NCBI GenBank assembly: GCA_947471745.1
Contig: CANJKZ010000267.1
Coordinates: forward strand, 1,319,001-1,383,000
Source of the DNA: Closterium sp. Naga37s-1
Lineage: Eukaryota > Streptophyta > Zygnematophyceae > Desmidiales > Closteriaceae
Direction: 5' to 3'
DNA: 64,000 nt
A program made the position numbers and the translations under genes. The notes under the pieces are model-generated. The model was not told the origin of the DNA. It did not search any database and saw only the letters and a program-made list of their open reading frames with translations. Below are positions 10,330 through 21,900 of the stretch, one piece after another (positions within the stretch are counted from its first letter, which is position 1; the number at the start of each line of letters is the position of its first letter).

Positions 10330-11292
10330 TTAAGTGGCTCCAACGTAGAAGACTAACTTCTCCCGCTTGGTGTTTTTCTCGTTGTACAGGTCGATCTCCT
10401 TTTGCTCGGAGAGAAGTGTGGCGCACAGGGCCGATTCGGAAACGGTTGCTCGAGCGCGGAGCAAGGATTGGCATTGACGCCAGTCAGGTCCGAGGCCGGA
10501 GAGGACCATCGAGACGAACATGTCGTCTGGGACGGATCCGCCGCACTTCCTGATGTGATCGCGCAGATTGCGGCACCGATTAATGTAAGGTCTCGCCTTC
10601 TCCCCTTGTTGCATTTTGACCGATGTGAGCTGACTAAGTAGTCGACTCATAGTAACGGGATCTGTTGCCATGTATGAGATGCGTAGGTGCTCCCAAGAAG
10701 AGTATGCGGGTGCCCACTCTGATTTGTAGGAGCGAATGCCAAGCTGTTCGGCAGGAGAGAGATTTCGGAGGAGAGTGGTGTACGCGAGGAGAGACTCGTG
10801 GTAGTACTGATTCTTCTCTTGAATGGTGCCCTCCGTTGGAAACTTTAAGCTTCCGTCGTAGTACATCCAGATTTGCGCGGTTGTCGCGAGGAGCTCGAAC
10901 TCGAAGCTCCATGTGTAGAAGTCCTTTCCATCGAAAGGAACTGATGTTTTCAGCTTCGATGTCAGAACGAATTTTGTTTGCATTGTTGCAATCGTGTCTG
11001 AGTTTGCGCGTTGTTGACTGTCTTGCGCAGGAGATGAGTTCTGACGATTGTCAAACGTGAAGGATCTCTCGGAGTTGACGCGGCGGTCTTCTCCAGGGAG
11101 AGGAAGTCCAGCAACTCCACGTGCATAGCTTGAGCCATCGATGCTCATGGCTTGATGGCTCTCAAGAGCGTTGATGCATGCGACCAGCTGCTCAACGAGA
11201 GCGGCGCTGACGGAGGTCACTGCTGATGGTGCAGTGGGTGTTGCTGGTGGTGGGCCCGGAGAATCTGCAGTGGCTTTTCCTTCTGGAGCCAT
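10330..11292 (-). CDS. gag: F-II Gag
   Basis: 320-residue capsid protein starting MAPEGK, about 90 bp downstream of the primer-binding site. Residues from about 115 to 280 resemble the UBN2/gag capsid fold of copia elements (FDGKDFYTWSFEFELL, LSPAEQLGIRSYKS, YINRCRNLRDHI). The frame ends at TAA (10330-10332), and the downstream codons continue in the same frame into pol. The stop may be a nonsense change (CAA to TAA) or a read-through site; it is present in all three F copies. As Gag it is complete apart from the separated zinc knuckle. Confidence 0.85.
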   Translation of the reverse strand: MAPEGKATADSPGPPPATPTAPSAVTSVSAALVEQLVACINALESHQAMSIDGSSYARGVAGLPLPGEDRRVNSERSFTFDNRQNSSPAQDSQQRANSDTIATMQTKFVLTSKLKTSVPFDGKDFYTWSFEFELLATTAQIWMYYDGSLKFPTEGTIQEKNQYYHESLLAYTTLLRNLSPAEQLGIRSYKSEWAPAYSSWEHLRISYMATDPVTMSRLLSQLTSVKMQQGEKARPYINRCRNLRDHIRKCGGSVPDDMFVSMVLSGLGPDWRQCQSLLRARATVSESALCATLLSEQKEIDLYNEKNTKREKLVFYVGAT

Positions 11293-11381
11293 GGTGGTGC
11301 AGAGTTTGTAACGATGTAGTGAATATTTTATAAGGAAGTTGTTCTGGCAAGAACAAGAACTTAGCAGACCTTATAATCCAC

Positions 11382-11397
11382 TCTAGCTCTGATACCA
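11382..11397 (-). other. Primer-binding site of F-II
   Basis: Minus-strand TGGTATCAGAGC, complementary to the 3' end of initiator Met tRNA as in many plant LTR elements, lies three bases inside the 5' LTR end. Confidence 0.88.
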
Positions 11398-11400
11398 TGA

Positions 11401-11856
11401 TGTTATAAATGAAGGATCGTAGTGGATAGGATAAAGTAGCCAAGTGTAAGGAAGAGAACTGAGAAGTCTCTGTAATGACCTTGTTGATAAATAGAGAGAG
11501 AACAAGATGATTATAAGATAGAAGTACAATAGTAAAAATATCAAGCCTAGCTAGCCATGTACTCTGAGGGGTACATTCCCTTATTAACCGAATTGCATTG
11601 CTACAGTAACCCACGACTATTGCCATTCTAGACAGTTACCATGTTGCATTTCGCAACTGCCTTGTGCGGTTACTGGGCAGTCAAGGGTCACGACCGTTGA
11701 CTGTCTTCGACTGTTGACCTTCGGGTAACCCTCAATCTTCCGCGTGCTCTATATGAGCTCATGCGGTACTGGTACAAGCATCTGCTTCGCTATGAGGAGA
11801 CGCGACAGTGGAGAGCCTTCGGGAATGCTCGTAATATCCTTTCGGTTATTCCAACA
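11401..11856 (-). repeat. 5' LTR of F-II
   Basis: 456-bp LTR, TGTTATAAATG...TTATTCCAACA. The 40-bp segment shared with E (11547-11586) is unchanged from the other F LTR despite heavy divergence elsewhere. It abuts a truncated E 5' LTR. Confidence 0.92.
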
Positions 11857-11962
11857 ATTTACATTCACTCTGCTATTGAGGTCACGGGCCCACCACCATT
11901 ACTCAGTAGTGTGCGAACCTTCCTGAGGTGATCCTAAGCACGATCAACTTGTGATCGCAACA
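11857..11962 (+). repeat. Truncated 5' LTR of element E-II
   Basis: Only the last 106 bp of the 436-bp E LTR are present, matching 5405-5510, and F-II takes the place of the rest. It ends in CAACA directly before the primer-binding site. Confidence 0.9.
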
Positions 11963-11980
11963 TGGTATGAGAGCGACTCA
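11963..11980 (+). other. Primer-binding site of E-II
   Basis: TGGTATGAGAGC follows the LTR end with no gap. It is the initiator-Met primer sequence with one change (TATGAG for TATCAG). Confidence 0.82.
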
Positions 11981-12055
11981 GGAATCCTTCGCACCGCCAC
12001 CACCGAAATCTTCGGCGAACGGAAAGTGGCGTCCGGCACATGCTCACGCGTGAGA

Positions 12056-13582
12056 ATGGCCGGAGGATCTGGTGGTAAGACGAATCTGACGGCTGAAGCG
12101 CAGACCAACCCGGCTGCGACAAGCGAGGAAACAACAACGATTCCTTCCGCCGTTCTCGCACAACTGCTTCAGCAACTCACCAGCTTGGAGCAAGGACTCC
12201 AAACATTGCGGAATGGCGACGCGGGAACATCTTCCCAACCCTCTCAACTGGCCACGAACGGCCACAATACCGCCCCGCATACTTTCTCCCTCGACACCAA
12301 TGGCTCAACTCCCAAAACTCCCCGTCCCACCGAAGAAGCAATTCTCTCTGCGCAATCAAGGTTTTTGAGTATATAAAAAATAAAGACAAGTGTGTGCTTT
12401 GACGGCAGAGACTTCTATACGTGGAGCTTCGAGCTGGAGCTGCTGCTGCAAAACGCGCAGATCTTCCATTATTTCGACGGGAGCTACTCGGGACCCGCTG
12501 AAGACACCGACGACGCCAAGGCAAGGTACTACAACGAGTCCCTGATGGCGTACGGAGTTCTTCTGCGAAACATGTCGCCGGCGGAGCAATTGAGCATTCG
12601 CTCATACAAGACAACGCCTGCCCCAGCCCTTGACGCTTGGCGCCACCTGAACGGCGTCTACCAACCGAAGGACTCGGTTTCGTCGAGCCGCCTACTCCAG
12701 CAGCTACTAGAGACAAGAATGGCACCAGGGGAGAAGGCCAACAGCTACATCAATCGCTGTCGGAGCTTATGCGATCAAATCGCGAAGTTGGGAAGCACGA
12801 TCTCTGAGGAGATCTTCGTGAACATTGTGCTTCAAGGGCTCGGCCCAGAGTGGCGGCCCTGCAAGGCGCTTCTCTGACAGCAGGGGGTCATCTCGGAGGC
12901 CGCCCTTTGCGCCGCCCTCCTCGTCGAACAACGGGATATGGACCAGCAGCGACCAGCACCGCGACGAGACAGGGAACGCCTCGCCTTCTACGCCGACAAC
13001 ACGGAAGAGCGACGGCCGCGGCGCCTTTACTGCAAGATTTGCAGAAACTTCGGGCACTTGGCAGATCGATGCAAACATCGATCTCGCCCTCGTCAGACCA
13101 ATCCGAGCAACTAGTCCGGACGACAAGACGCAAGGAATGACGCTCATCCTGCCCATGGGCATCAACCCCCACCGCGCAACCTGAATCCAACGTTTCAGCA
13201 TCAGCAGCAGCAGCCGCCAACTGCTCCCGTTCGCAATGTCATGGGCAACATGACAATGACGAGCGGATCTCGTCGTCCTCGTGCGCGCTCACCGTCACCG
13301 GAGGAAGCACGTCACCCAATCGGAGCGTTTTCGAACAACAATCCGTTCAGCACGCGCCACGATTTCACTGATGACGACAACCAGGACTGGAACCTGCCAG
13401 TCCCGCTGCTCGAGAGCCCCCCACACGTACCCGATACAAGGGCGGCACCGATCGACTGGATCGCGCGCGAACAATTCCTAAAAGTTGACACACCACACAT
13501 CGTTACTCCGCGACTGGCGCTGCTCGCACGTAACGACAACAGGCGCAACAGCACGTGGTACCTGGACAGCTGCTGTGGGCAG
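12056..13582 (+). pseudogene. E-II gag and start of protease, decayed
   Basis: The likely start is ATG at 12056. One frame runs to the B insertion with three stops: TAA 12374-12376, TGA 12875-12877 and TAG 13112-13114. The capsid (UBN2-type) region is at 12400-12870 (FDGRDFYTWSFELELL, LSPAEQLSIRSYK, YINRCRSLCDQI). A complete CCHC knuckle (CKICRNFGHLADRC) is near 13030-13075. The protease motif WYLDSCCGQ ends exactly at the B insertion, with its Asp codon at 13565-13567. The second stop is probably CGA to TGA, since F has Arg at the matching place. The pol half lies beyond B, at 25719. Confidence 0.88.
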
Positions 13583-13712
13583 TGTCAGAATGAGAACGAA
13601 GGAATCATTGAACTAGCAAGCAGATGGGTACAATTAGGAAACCTAAAATTGTTGTACCCTATATGAACTACCCCACTACAGCCTACACAGACTATAGCAT
13701 ATAAGTTTGACA
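13583..13712 (-). repeat. 3' LTR of B-II
   Basis: 130 bp, TGTCAGAATGAG...AGTTTGACA on the plus strand. It is related to the 132-bp G LTR in the opposite orientation. Confidence 0.92.
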
Positions 13713-13941
13713 CACCCCCATAGGCAAAGTGGGGGAGAACAAGAGGTCACAAGACCGGTCAAGAAAGGCAAAGCAAGCTCAGGGTGGATCACGACGTCAC
13801 CACGCATTCCGAGCACAAGCAAATGGCCACAAGGCCAGTTCACATGCAGAGTTATATAAAGGAGAACAAGCAATACAGTGATCACAACCTAGCAAGTGTA
13901 AGCATGCAGGTATATGTATAGAGATCACAGTACAAGCAGAG
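13713..13941 (-). other. B-II 3' untranslated region and polypurine tract
   Basis: On the minus strand the sequence beside the LTR is CCTATGGGGGTG, the same polypurine context as in G (56101-56112). The rest of this 229-bp stretch is the non-coding tail after the pol stop; no other signal is seen. Confidence 0.8.
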
Positions 13942-16900
13942 TCAAGAAGTAAGCAAGGGAGGCACAGTAGGCACAAGGCCTAGAACAGTACAGAAGCGCT
14001 GATGATCACAAGGCTGGAGTGCCTTGATGAAGACATCAGCAGTGTTGGCCTGAGTGGCCACGTAAGAAAGATGAAGCTGACCACGCTGCTGCAACTCTCG
14101 AGCAAGGAAGTAGCGCAGAGCGATGTGCTTCATTCTGTGCTCCAGTCTGTGCTCCTGACACAAGGCAATCATGGCCTTGTTGTCGACGTACAGAACTGGA
14201 GGAGAACGAGGCAACTCTCCCAGGTCGGTCAGCAGGTAGGTGAGCCAGCGTAACTCCTGTGCAGCCATGGCCCCTGCGTAGATCTCAGCCTCACAATTGG
14301 AGCGGAGAACAGAAGAAGAGCGGGTAGACCGCCAAGAAACAGAGCCGGAGCCAAGGCTGAAGGTGTAACCCTGTGACGACCGCTGCGTAGCCAAGTCGTC
14401 AGCCCAAGAAGCGTCTGCGTGACCAGTGAGGACAACTCGAGCCCGTCCTCCAAGCACGAGCCCCATGCCCGACGTACTGCACAAGTAGCGCAACACCCTC
14501 TTAGCGGCATCCATGTGCTCCTTCCTGTGTCGGCCAGGAGCAACATAGCGTGCTAGGATGCTAAGAGGGTAGGCAAGGTCAGGTCGAGTGCAGGTCATCA
14601 GGTACATGAGGCAGCCCACAAGCTCTGGATACGGGCCACTCGGCTCTACGGACTCGTCCGAAGGTGGAGCTGAGAGCGAGTGACCGGTAGGCAGAGGAGT
14701 GGACTGTGGCGAGGAGTACGTGAAGCGGAAGCGCTGAAGGACTTGCTGCACCATGTGTGACTGAGTCAGGGTAATGGTGCGCTGTGCTCTGCCCCGGGTG
14801 ATCCGCAAGCCAAGATAGCTTGTCAGCTCACCCAGGTCTGTGCACGTGTGTCTCTTCTGCAGCTCCGACTTCACGTGGGCGAGTCCCTCATTGTCAGAAG
14901 TAGCAAAGACCAAGTCGTCTACGTACACGAGAACGTAGAACGGTGGCAGAGTGGTGTCAGTGCGTAGAAACAGCGACGGGTCAGCAGTGGAAGGAGCAAA
15001 CCCAAGAGCAGCAAGAGTCGTCCTCAGTGTGTCGTGCCACTCACGGGGCGCCTGCCGGAGACCGTAGACTGGCCGCCGGAGGCTCCACTGGGTACCAGGA
15101 GGAAACGACCCAGTGAAGCCAGGTGGGCGGCCCAGCCAGATCTCCTCGTGCAGGCTGGCCTGCAGGAAAGCAGTGCTGAAGTCAAGAAAGTGAAGCTCGT
15201 AGTCACGCTGAGCGGCGACGTGCAACAGAACCCGAAGAGTGGTCATCTTCGGGGTAGGGGAGAAGGTCTGGAAGAAGTCAACTCCCTCTCGCTGACTGAA
15301 GCCTCGTGCAACGTAACGCGCCTTGAAGACAGGCGGAGAACCCGGCGGCCGCTTCACCCTGAAAATCCACATGCCACTGACGATGTTCGCCCCAGGTGGG
15401 GGAACCTCGTCGACATAGGTGCCTGTGGACTTCCAGGAAGCCATCTCTGTGTCCATGGCTGTCTGCCACTGAGAGGAGTAGGGACCCTCTATCGCCTCTG
15501 CGTAAGAGCGCGGGGTCGGGATGTCTGGTGCATCCGGGTCTCCCTCAGGGGCAATCAGCATGGACACGAGATGAGGTAAAGCAGCGGCAAAGCACTCAAA
15601 CTCCTCATGTCTGTCCTCAAGGACATCCGTGCCAAGAGAACACTCACCCCCGACGGACGGAGGACAGACAGACTCAGACTCAGCAACAAGACTAGCGGCG
15701 TAGTCTAGACGACAGGCGGCAGCAAAGTCAACAAGCTCAGCAACTAGAGCAGACGCAGCAGTGGACTCAAACGAAGGGTCAGTGACAACAGTGGCAAGGA
15801 AACGCGTGATAGTAGGACTAGCAGCACGAAGGGAGTCAGACTCCGGGTCCGGGCCGTCAGGAAGAGAGGACGCAGGAGGAGATGGCAGAGGGATACGCTG
15901 CGGAGCAGTGGAAGGACACAGAGTCATATAGTGAGTGCCAGGGATAGGAGGAGGACGCTGACGCGGAACACGACCAGTGCGGACAGCGCGAACAGGCGAC
16001 TCAGGAGAGACTCAGGCAACGCAGGACGAGACTCAGGCGCACGACGCTCCGTAAGACCTCTAGTCGGTCCAGAGTAAGGAGAAGGACCAGGCAGTGGAGA
16101 GGCTGGCAGTAACTGCGACTGCGACTGGACAGGCGGTGGACTCGGTAAGGGGGGAGGAGGAGGACCAGTAGAAAGCGGAAGGCCAAGAACCTGCTGAAGG
16201 AGCGGAACGTAGTACGGCCGCGGCCGCGCAGCGCCTCCAGAAACAGCAGAGACAGCACCAGTACCCTCTTCTCCAGGGTCTCCAGCTCCAACTCCCGCAG
16301 CACCACCAGCCGCAGCACCTCCAGCAGCACCTCCAGCAGTAACAGCTCCAGTACCTCCAGCTCCAACTCCTGCAGTACTACCAGGCCCAGCAGCTCCAGT
16401 ACCTCCAGAACGAGCACCTCCGGGACCAGCGGCTCCAGCACCAGCAGAACCTCCAGCAGCGCCAGTACCTCCAGCACGAGCACCTCTAGAACCAGCGGCT
16501 CCAGCAGCTCCAGCACCAGCAGTACCTCCAGCTGCTCCAGCAGCTCCAGCACCAGCAGCACCTCCAGTAGCACCAGCAGCACCTCCAGTGGCTCCAGCCC
16601 CTCCAGCGGCTCCAACACCAGCAGGACCTCCAGCAGCGCCAGTACCTCCAGCACGAGCACCTCTAGAACCAGGGGCTCCAGCAGCTCCAGCACCAGCAGT
16701 ACCTACAGCTGCTCTAGTAGCTCCAGTACCAGCAGCACGGCTACAGCGTCGAGCGTACCACTCACGCAGCCCCTGTGGAGAGAGGGGCTCCCGCCGGGAC
16801 GACACACCCGAAGGACCTCCAGACACAGCACGCTCAGGCTTAGCACCCTCAGACTCAGCACCCCCAGGCTCAGCACGCTCAGGCTCAGTACCCCCAGGCT

Positions 16901-18189
16901 CCGCACCCCCAGACTCAGCAACCCCAGGCTCAGCACCCCCAGGCCCCGCACCCTCAGGCTCAGCACCCCTAGCAGCACCAGAGTCGACAGCTACCTCGAC
17001 CGGCTCGACAGGGTCTACCTGGGACACACCTGAGGGGGCAGGACCCTGAGGGGGAGGGGGTCTACCGGAGGAGCACCTGGTGCTAGGAAGAGCGGCGGGG
17101 GGGGGAGAGGGGCAGTGCGGTAGGGAAAGAGACGGTAGTAAGAGACCGACTCGTCAAACGTGACGTCCTGAGAGGACAGAACACGGCGCGAGGTGGGGTG
17201 GTAAAACTGCCACCCAGGCGCGTCAGGGGGGAAGCCAAGGAAAACGCAGGGAACAGCACGAGAGGACAGCTTGTCCGCGGAAGTATCGCGGACAAAAGCT
17301 CGAGATCCCCAGACACGGTACACAGACGCATCACCAACCTTCCCCGTCCACCGCAGAGTAGGTGTGGTCTCCAGCAAGGAGACACGAGGCTGAAGGTTGA
17401 TCTGATGCGCAGCGTACTGAACCGCGAACGGCCACAGAAAATGGGGAGCAGCCGCATGGATCATGGACGTGCGAGCGACGTCCATGACCATGCCAATGCG
17501 GCGCTCAGCAATCCCATTTTGCTGTGGGGAGGCCGGAAGCGTGAACGTCTGGCGGATGCCCTCCGCACGACAGAAAGCCCTCAGAAGGTCGGAGGAAAAC
17601 TCGCCACCTCTGTCTGAGTGCAGACGCAGAACAGGCTAGTCCGAGCCGAAACTCTCTCTGAGCTGGATACGAGCAGCGCGGATCCAGTCCATCAACACCT
17701 CAGTGACCTCACCCTTGCGGCGCAAGGGGAAGACTGTGGTGTAGCGCGAGTAGTCGTCAACGACCAGCAGGAAGTAACGCTCGTGACCCTGTCCACGGAC
17801 GCGGGCTGGGCCCCACACGTCCATGTGGAGAGTCTGCAGAGGAGCCTCTGTCGGAGGAAACTCAGAGGAGTGAGGAGCGGCGCGCTGCCGGCCCTCAACA
17901 CAAGAAACACAGGTAGGGGCAGGCCCCGGAGGAAGGGGAGGGAGGGACGGGGGGAGACCTGAGACAAGGACACGGGAGGCCATACCTCGGAGACGAGGCA
18001 GGGAGGGGTGACCAAGGCGGTGGTGCCAAAGAAGAGTCTCGTGTGACAGAGGACGACACGAGCAGGGGGCAGACGCCGGACTAGACCTGGACGCAGCAGC
18101 AAACACCTGACCAGACGCGGCTACCTGACCAGACGCAGTGACAGGAGGAGACACAGTAGTCAGTGTGTAGAGGCTCGACCCAGGCTGAC
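13942..18189 (-). pseudogene. B-II pol (GAG-pre-IN, IN, linker, RT, RNase H), broken
   Basis: Read leftwards: GAG-pre-integrase (WHHRLGHPS), integrase (MDVWGP, then TAG at 17636-17638 just before the second catalytic Asp motif, HSDRGGEF), a Gly/Ala-rich repeat linker, RT with YVDD at 14914-14925, and RNase H ending near 13942. Breaks: the in-frame TAG; one C missing from a C-run near 17050-17065 compared with G; and one base missing near 16009 that B-III still has. The last break splits the linker from RT in this copy only. The right edge is the C junction. It is not functional. Confidence 0.88.
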
Positions 18190-18905
18190 TTGATAGCGTT
18201 CTGCTCACAGCTGCAAATGACTTGATTCAAATTGGATCTGGAGCGTCTTGACGTCGCCTACAATAAGCAGTTTAGATTGCACGATTTCATAAAGAATTGA
18301 CGACACAGCGTCGGTTTGAACGAACGGTACTATGGCAGCCACTATAGTCTTAGAACACAAGATAGGAAGAGTTACGAGTTGGGAATGACTCCCAGCTCCT
18401 ACAAACCCCAAGAGCCGAGGTACAGTGATGTGGAACAGTGCCACACTGTCCCCAACCACGAAGGGTCTCGAAACTACCCTCCACAAGGGCCTACACCAAG
18501 AGAAATGTTACACTACACAAAGTAATGCAACTATTCTCACTATCTTAAAGTTTACCCTTTTGGAGAGCTTCGAAATAACTTGAATCTTGAAACCAAGGCT
18601 CTGGTTATTCAAGGTAAATTCTTCCTTGAGTTCTTGGAAGTCTGCTGCGCACACCTGCGACACGCCGAACGTTCCACACACGACAAAATAGAAAACCGCA
18701 CACGACACGCAAACGACGACGTGACACGCGACTAGCGATAACTCGCTATTGACTCGACGCACACATTCAAAATCATGCTTCATCATACACACACTATTGT
18801 AAACATGAAATATATATTATTTCATGCCCTCATACCATTCCATGCACACACGCATGCACGCACACGGACAACAAGCCGAATGCAAACCGTAGGGTTGCAC
18901 CAACA
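18190..18905 (-). repeat. 3' LTR of C, truncated
   Basis: 716 bp matching 23831-24546 with about two differences. The 82 bp corresponding to 23749-23830 (the U5 end) are missing, and B sequence abuts at 18189. Confidence 0.9.
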
Positions 18906-18918
18906 AACTCCCCCTCGG
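18906..18918 (-). other. Polypurine tract of C
   Basis: The minus-strand sequence CGAGGGGGAGTT lies directly before the 3' LTR start (TGTTGGTGC). Confidence 0.8.
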
Positions 18919-18944
18919 ATTGTTGGCCTTAGGATCTTGCTCTC

Positions 18945-21900
18945 TCAGTTCAGAGCCATCCCAGCCAGCTTGCAACACTTCCAATGCTGCTGCTCCACCA
19001 GCCTCTTGGTCATCATGTCAGCTGGCTGCCTTGTCGTCTTCACATAGTGCAACTCAACTTCACCCGCGGCCACCATGCTCCTCGTCCAATGCCACTTCAC
19101 CCTCATGTGCTTGGTGAGGCCATGCAACACAGGGTTCTTAGCAAGAGCAATGGCACCCTGGCTGTCACATTAGAGTGGGGTAGGTCCTTGCTGCTCCTCC
19201 CCCAATTCAGCCAACAAACGCCGCTGCCACACAATCTCCCGTACGGCACGGAAGAGTGCCATATACTCGGACTCCACCGAGCTCAATGCTTGATCCACCT
19301 GCTTCTTGCTCTCCCAAGCAGTTGGGCCTCCACCAACACAGCAAATGAACCCTCCAACACTTGTCATGTCCTCTGGTTCTGATGCAAAAGAAGCATCCGA
19401 GAATGCGGTGAGGAACAAACGCCCGGGTTCAACACCATCCGCGCCCTTTTGGCGCCTTTGCGCCGCCGCCGAATATTGCAGCCCAACGGTCGGTGTTTGG
19501 CCAAGATACTTGGCCACTCTCATTCCAGCTGCTACCTGCTCCTCATTAGGGCATTGAACAACCCTAGCCAACTGTCCGGTAGCAAACGCGACGTCCGGTC
19601 GGGTGTTTACCGCCGCGTACATGAGGCTGCCCACCAACGAGTGAAAACGGCGCCTCTCCTCTTCACCAACGCTCTCCTCCTCTGGTCCCTTCACACACTT
19701 GAAACCAGAGGGAAAGGGTGTAGCCACATGGCCTTCACTCTGCCCAAAGTTGGCAGCCAATGCCTCCAGGTACTTCCGTTGATGCACCCGCATGCACCGC
19801 TTCTCCACATCACGTTCAATGTGAAGCCCAAGGTAGAAGTTGACGTCACCAAGGGCCTTACACTTAAACTTGTCCTGAAGCTTCAGCATCACCTCCTTCA
19901 CAAGGTCAGATGAGGGTGAAAAGATGAGGATGTCATCCACGTACACCACCATGAAGCTCCTCTGCTCCCCCTCACCAAGCATGAACAATGAGTGATCGGC
20001 CGTTGAGGGAGTGAAGCCGATCTCCTCCAAAACTCCTCGCAGCTTCAAGTACCACTGCCTAGGGGCCTGCTTCAGTCCATAAAGGGCCTTCTTCAGCCTC
20101 AAAACTCTGCCACTACCATCATCAAACCCCTCTGGCTGCGCCATGAAAATCTCTTCCTCGAGGACGCCATTGAGGAATGCCGTTGTGACATCCATTTGTT
20201 TCACCACCCATCCTTTGATGGCAGCTCCCGCGAGTAGGGTTCGCAGCGTCGTCGGCTTCACCACAGGAGCAAACAACTCCTTATAGTCCACCTTCTCCTT
20301 CTGCTGGTACCCCTTCGCCACAAGCCTAGACTTGTAGCGCTCGATCTTGCCGTCGGCGTCGGACTTGATCTTGAAGAGCCACTTGGACGTAATCGCCTTA
20401 CGCCCCTCCGGTAGCTCCACCAATTCCCATGTGCCGTTCTCCTCAATGCTCTTCAGCTCACTCTCCATTGCCTTCTTCCACTCCTCAGCATCACTACTCT
20501 CCAAGGCCTCCTTGAGAGTTGCTGGTTCCCCCGGCATCTCCACCGGAGAGAAGAACGCGAAGGCACACTCCTCGTAGTCACTCTCCTCGTCTTCTCCAAC
20601 TATAAGTGCCGCTCCGGCCAAGGCTGACTTGGCTGGCTTTCCGAGTGCCTCATAGGTCAGCCTATTTGGGGCTTGGATTCTCCTTTTGCCCCTTCCTTCT
20701 TCCTCAGCTGCAGGGACATGAAGGCCTTGGCGTTGCTGCGGGGTGACTCGGATCCGTGGAGCACTCGTAGTGCGAGAAGGAAGTGTCGGTGCACGCTCGC
20801 TCACTTGCTGAACCTCCTCCTCTTCTTCCTCTGCATCCTTGGCCTCCTCTCCCCCATTCACAAGGGAAGATTGCCTTGTGGTGGTGCTGCCGCTGCTCAG
20901 CTCCAAGGGCAGCTCCACATGCTCCAAACCGGAACTCTTCACGTCCCCCAACCGCACGCCTATCTTCGCCTCATTCTCCGCCTTCCAATCCTTGTACATC
21001 AGATTCTCCATGAATTTGCAGTCCCTGCTCACCAAGAATTTCTTGGTGAATGTGTCCCAAAGAAGCCACCCCTTGCTGTTTTGAGCCATGCCCAAGTGCA
21101 CAGCCCATATCGCCTTGGCACCGAGCTTGTTGTGCCGAAGATGCTTAGGCACGAGCGCCATGCACATGCACCCGAACACCCGAAGCATATCCACCTTTGG
21201 CTTCCTTCCAATCCACTCCACATAGGGCACCCATTTGTCTGCTCCCACATGAGTCAAAGCTCTGTTCTTGGCCACACATGCACTGCGCACCGCATCAGGC
21301 CAAAAATATTCGGGTAGCCCGGCTTCAATGAGCAACCCGCGCGCCGTCTCCGTGATTGTCCGGTTCGCTCGCTCGGCAATGCCGTTCATTGCAGGGGAGT
21401 ATGGCATGGTAAGGGAGTGCCTTATGCCATTCTTCTTCAGCCACAATCCAAACTCCTTGCTCAAGAACTCTCCCCCTCGATCGGTGCGGATTGCCTTCAC
21501 TAGCCGGTCTTGTTGCCGCTCCACCATCGGCAACCAATCGGTCTTCACCGTTTCAGCCACGTCACTCTTCTTGGACAGCACGTACACCCAAGTCATGCGA
21601 GTGTAGACGTCCACAATGGTGAGAAAGTACTCAGCTCCAGCAGCTCCAAGCTTCAGGGGGCCCACCACGTCCATCACCACCTCATCAAGTGGTGCCTTAG
21701 CCGTTGCCTCCGAACTAGAGAACGGGAAACGGGTGAACTTGGCTTGCATGCACGTCGGGCAGCCAAGTACCTCATCGGGCTCCCCCTTCACACGTATGCC
21801 AGCAACCATCTCATTCTTCACTAGCTGCTGCAAGATGGGCAGGGCCACATGCCCCATGCGCTGATGCAAGGTGAGCCAATCACACTCCCCCGTAGCCGAA

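Larger units (their letters stand above)
5587..11856 (-). mobile_element. Copia element F-II (RT-core deleted)
   Basis: Minus-strand Ty1/copia element of 6,270 bp with TG...CA LTRs, a TGGTATCAGAGC primer site, a polypurine tract, gag and pol. It lacks the RT catalytic core and has a stop between gag and pol, so it is non-autonomous. The flanks do not match (TTTGT left, ATTTA right), so there is no target duplication. It lies between the 76-bp spacer and a 106-bp fragment of the E 5' LTR. Confidence 0.93.

Noticed and set aside
16001..16693. Leu/Glu/Val-rich minus-strand ORF (LEVLVLEVL repeats)
   Set aside because: It is the +1 shadow of the Gly/Ala-rich linker of B pol, which is in the frame of RT in B-III.
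18191..18905. Small ORFs of 69-94 codons repeated at 18205-18792 and 23846-24433
   Set aside because: They occur twice because they lie in the two LTRs of C; no domain is seen.
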